Source of the DNA: Flavobacterium piscinae
GTDB taxonomy: Bacteria > Bacteroidota > Bacteroidia > Flavobacteriales > Flavobacteriaceae
Reading direction: 5' to 3'
NCBI RefSeq assembly: GCF_004122145.1
Contig: NZ_SBKQ01000013.1
Span: 58,609-122,608, forward strand
DNA: 64,000 nt
Each line of letters opens with the position of its first letter. Position 1 is the first letter of the stretch. The notes beneath the pieces are model-generated. The model saw only the letters and a program-made list of their open reading frames with translations. It was not told the DNA's origin and did not search any database. Shown here one piece after another: positions 63,330-64,000 of this stretch. The translations under genes were made by a program, and so were the position numbers.

Positions 63330-63402
63330 GATTTACAAATGGTTAATTTGTTAATTTTGGAGCATTATTAATTATGGAACGTTACCGCGTGTATGTTTGA
63401 AC

Positions 63403-63804
63403 TTACTCTAATACAAACTTCCTTTTTCTTTGTTTTATATTTATTTCGTTATCTATTACTTCAATCCAAATATATTTTCCGTTTTTAATATACAATAATG
63501 TATCTTTTTTTAAAACTCGAGTAAACTGTTTATCAATCACTTCAATAGTTCCTTTTGTCTCAATTTTAAGCTCAACAGAACTTGCATCAAAAGAAAATTG
63601 ATTTTTAACGTCTATTCCTAAAGCTCTATCTGTATTAATTTTTACATTATTTAAGATAATTGAATCATTTATTCTTAAAAAAATCTCTTCATTATCATAC
63701 ACCGAAGACAAAACGAATCCAAAATTTTTGCAAGTTAGAATACTCGAAATGAGAAAAAATATAACAAATAAATTATTTTTGAATACCTTTATTAATATTG
63801 CCAT
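63403..63804 (-). CDS. Small exported protein of unknown function
   Basis: A 133-residue protein with a hydrophobic N-terminus (about 10-24, NNLFVIFFLISSILTC) that may be a lipoprotein signal ending in Cys25 or a membrane anchor. The mature part is beta-rich (EEIFLRINDSIILNNVKINTDRA, SSVELKIETKGTIEVIDKQF) and ends in a basic tail KQRKRKFVLE. I recognise no family. The composition is more AT- and Lys/Ile-rich than the neighbours. It is convergent with the previous gene and its true start is not certain. Confidence 0.65.
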   Translation of the reverse strand: MAILIKVFKNNLFVIFFLISSILTCKNFGFVLSSVYDNEEIFLRINDSIILNNVKINTDRALGIDVKNQFSFDASSVELKIETKGTIEVIDKQFTRVLKKDTLLYIKNGKYIWIEVIDNEINIKQRKRKFVLE

Positions 63805-64000
63805 TTTCTATATTGTATATAATAGTTGATATTTGATTAATTGTTAATTTATTTCCTGAAACGGAATTCCCCAGATAACTATGGTTTTACCAAATTAAAA
63901 TTGTTAAATATTTCGTCATTTTTTATAAATAATTCAAAAGCTTAGAAAGAAAAAAAACAAAAGTCTTGTGAAGGGAAGAAGTATATTACTACTCTCCTTT
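63805..64000. other. Right end of the window, no gene recognised
   Basis: This AT-rich stretch has no open frame of convincing length on either strand and no tRNA or hairpin that I can support. It probably holds the promoter of the minus-strand gene ending at 63804 and the start of the next intergenic or gene region. Confidence 0.5.

Overview
The window is chromosomal DNA of a member of Bacteroidota, most likely Flavobacteriaceae and Flavobacterium-like. The evidence is the AT-rich composition, the gliding genes gldB and gldC, a giant secreted protein with a type IX secretion (type B, gliding-associated) sorting domain, Bacteroidota-type -7 boxes (TAnnTTTG) before many genes, A-rich rather than Shine-Dalgarno leaders, and the gene order gldB-gldC-engB-hydrolase-mraZ-rsmH-ftsL-ftsI-murE-mraY-murD-ftsW-murG-murC-ftsQ-ftsA-ftsZ. 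I see no prophage, insertion sequence, CRISPR array or rRNA. Two tRNA genes are present: Gly(TCC) and Arg(TCG).

Layout. 1-4245: the end of the Na+-translocating NADH:quinone reductase operon (nqrC tail, nqrD, nqrE, nqrF), then a small unnamed Nqr-linked gene overlapping apbE, the flavin transferase that loads FMN on Nqr subunits. 4339-10336: an M16 peptidase, a methyltransferase, methionine aminopeptidase and an acetyl-CoA hydrolase/transferase. 10437-15544: a compact minus-strand operon of a TetR regulator, an ABC half-transporter, an HlyD-type adaptor and a TolC-type outer-membrane channel. 15699-27267: a giant type IX-secreted protein in tandem with phosphoglycerate mutase, a DUF5916 outer-membrane protein, two convergent L,D-transpeptidases, a GNAT acetyltransferase, tRNA-Gly and a PepE-like peptidase. 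27466-32536: an operon-like run of three secreted proteins resembling only the N-terminal domain of SusC/TonB receptors, a DUF6702 protein and an M1 metallopeptidase. 32723-36429: TatA, a PAP2 phosphatase, an O-methyltransferase, RlmN and a polyprenyl synthase. 36721-39061: an ECF sigma factor with a probable membrane partner and an outer-membrane protein. 39185-42765: DnaG primase, an orphan LuxR-type regulator and NadE. 42883-45588: gldB, gldC, engB and a hydrolase. 45986-61617: the division and cell-wall (dcw) cluster. 61739-63804: a YqeY-like protein, tRNA-Arg and two unknown exported proteins.

How the genes work together. MurE, MraY, MurD, MurG and MurC make and assemble lipid II, FtsW and FtsI polymerise and cross-link it at the septum, and FtsQ, FtsL, FtsA and FtsZ build the divisome. 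The two L,D-transpeptidases and the polyprenyl synthase (possible lipid carrier source) also bear on the envelope. The Nqr complex and ApbE drive sodium-coupled respiration.

Most notable observations: DnaG has lost all four zinc-finger ligands while keeping their spacing; a phased array of GTGGT repeats lies over the mraZ promoter; the ABC half-transporter has an intact Walker A but a degenerate signature, Walker B and switch; two diverged copies of a roughly 135 bp inverted-repeat element sit in intergenic DNA; an ECF-type promoter precedes the ECF sigma gene; and the tandem SusC-NTD-like genes share a near-identical patch that suggests gene conversion.
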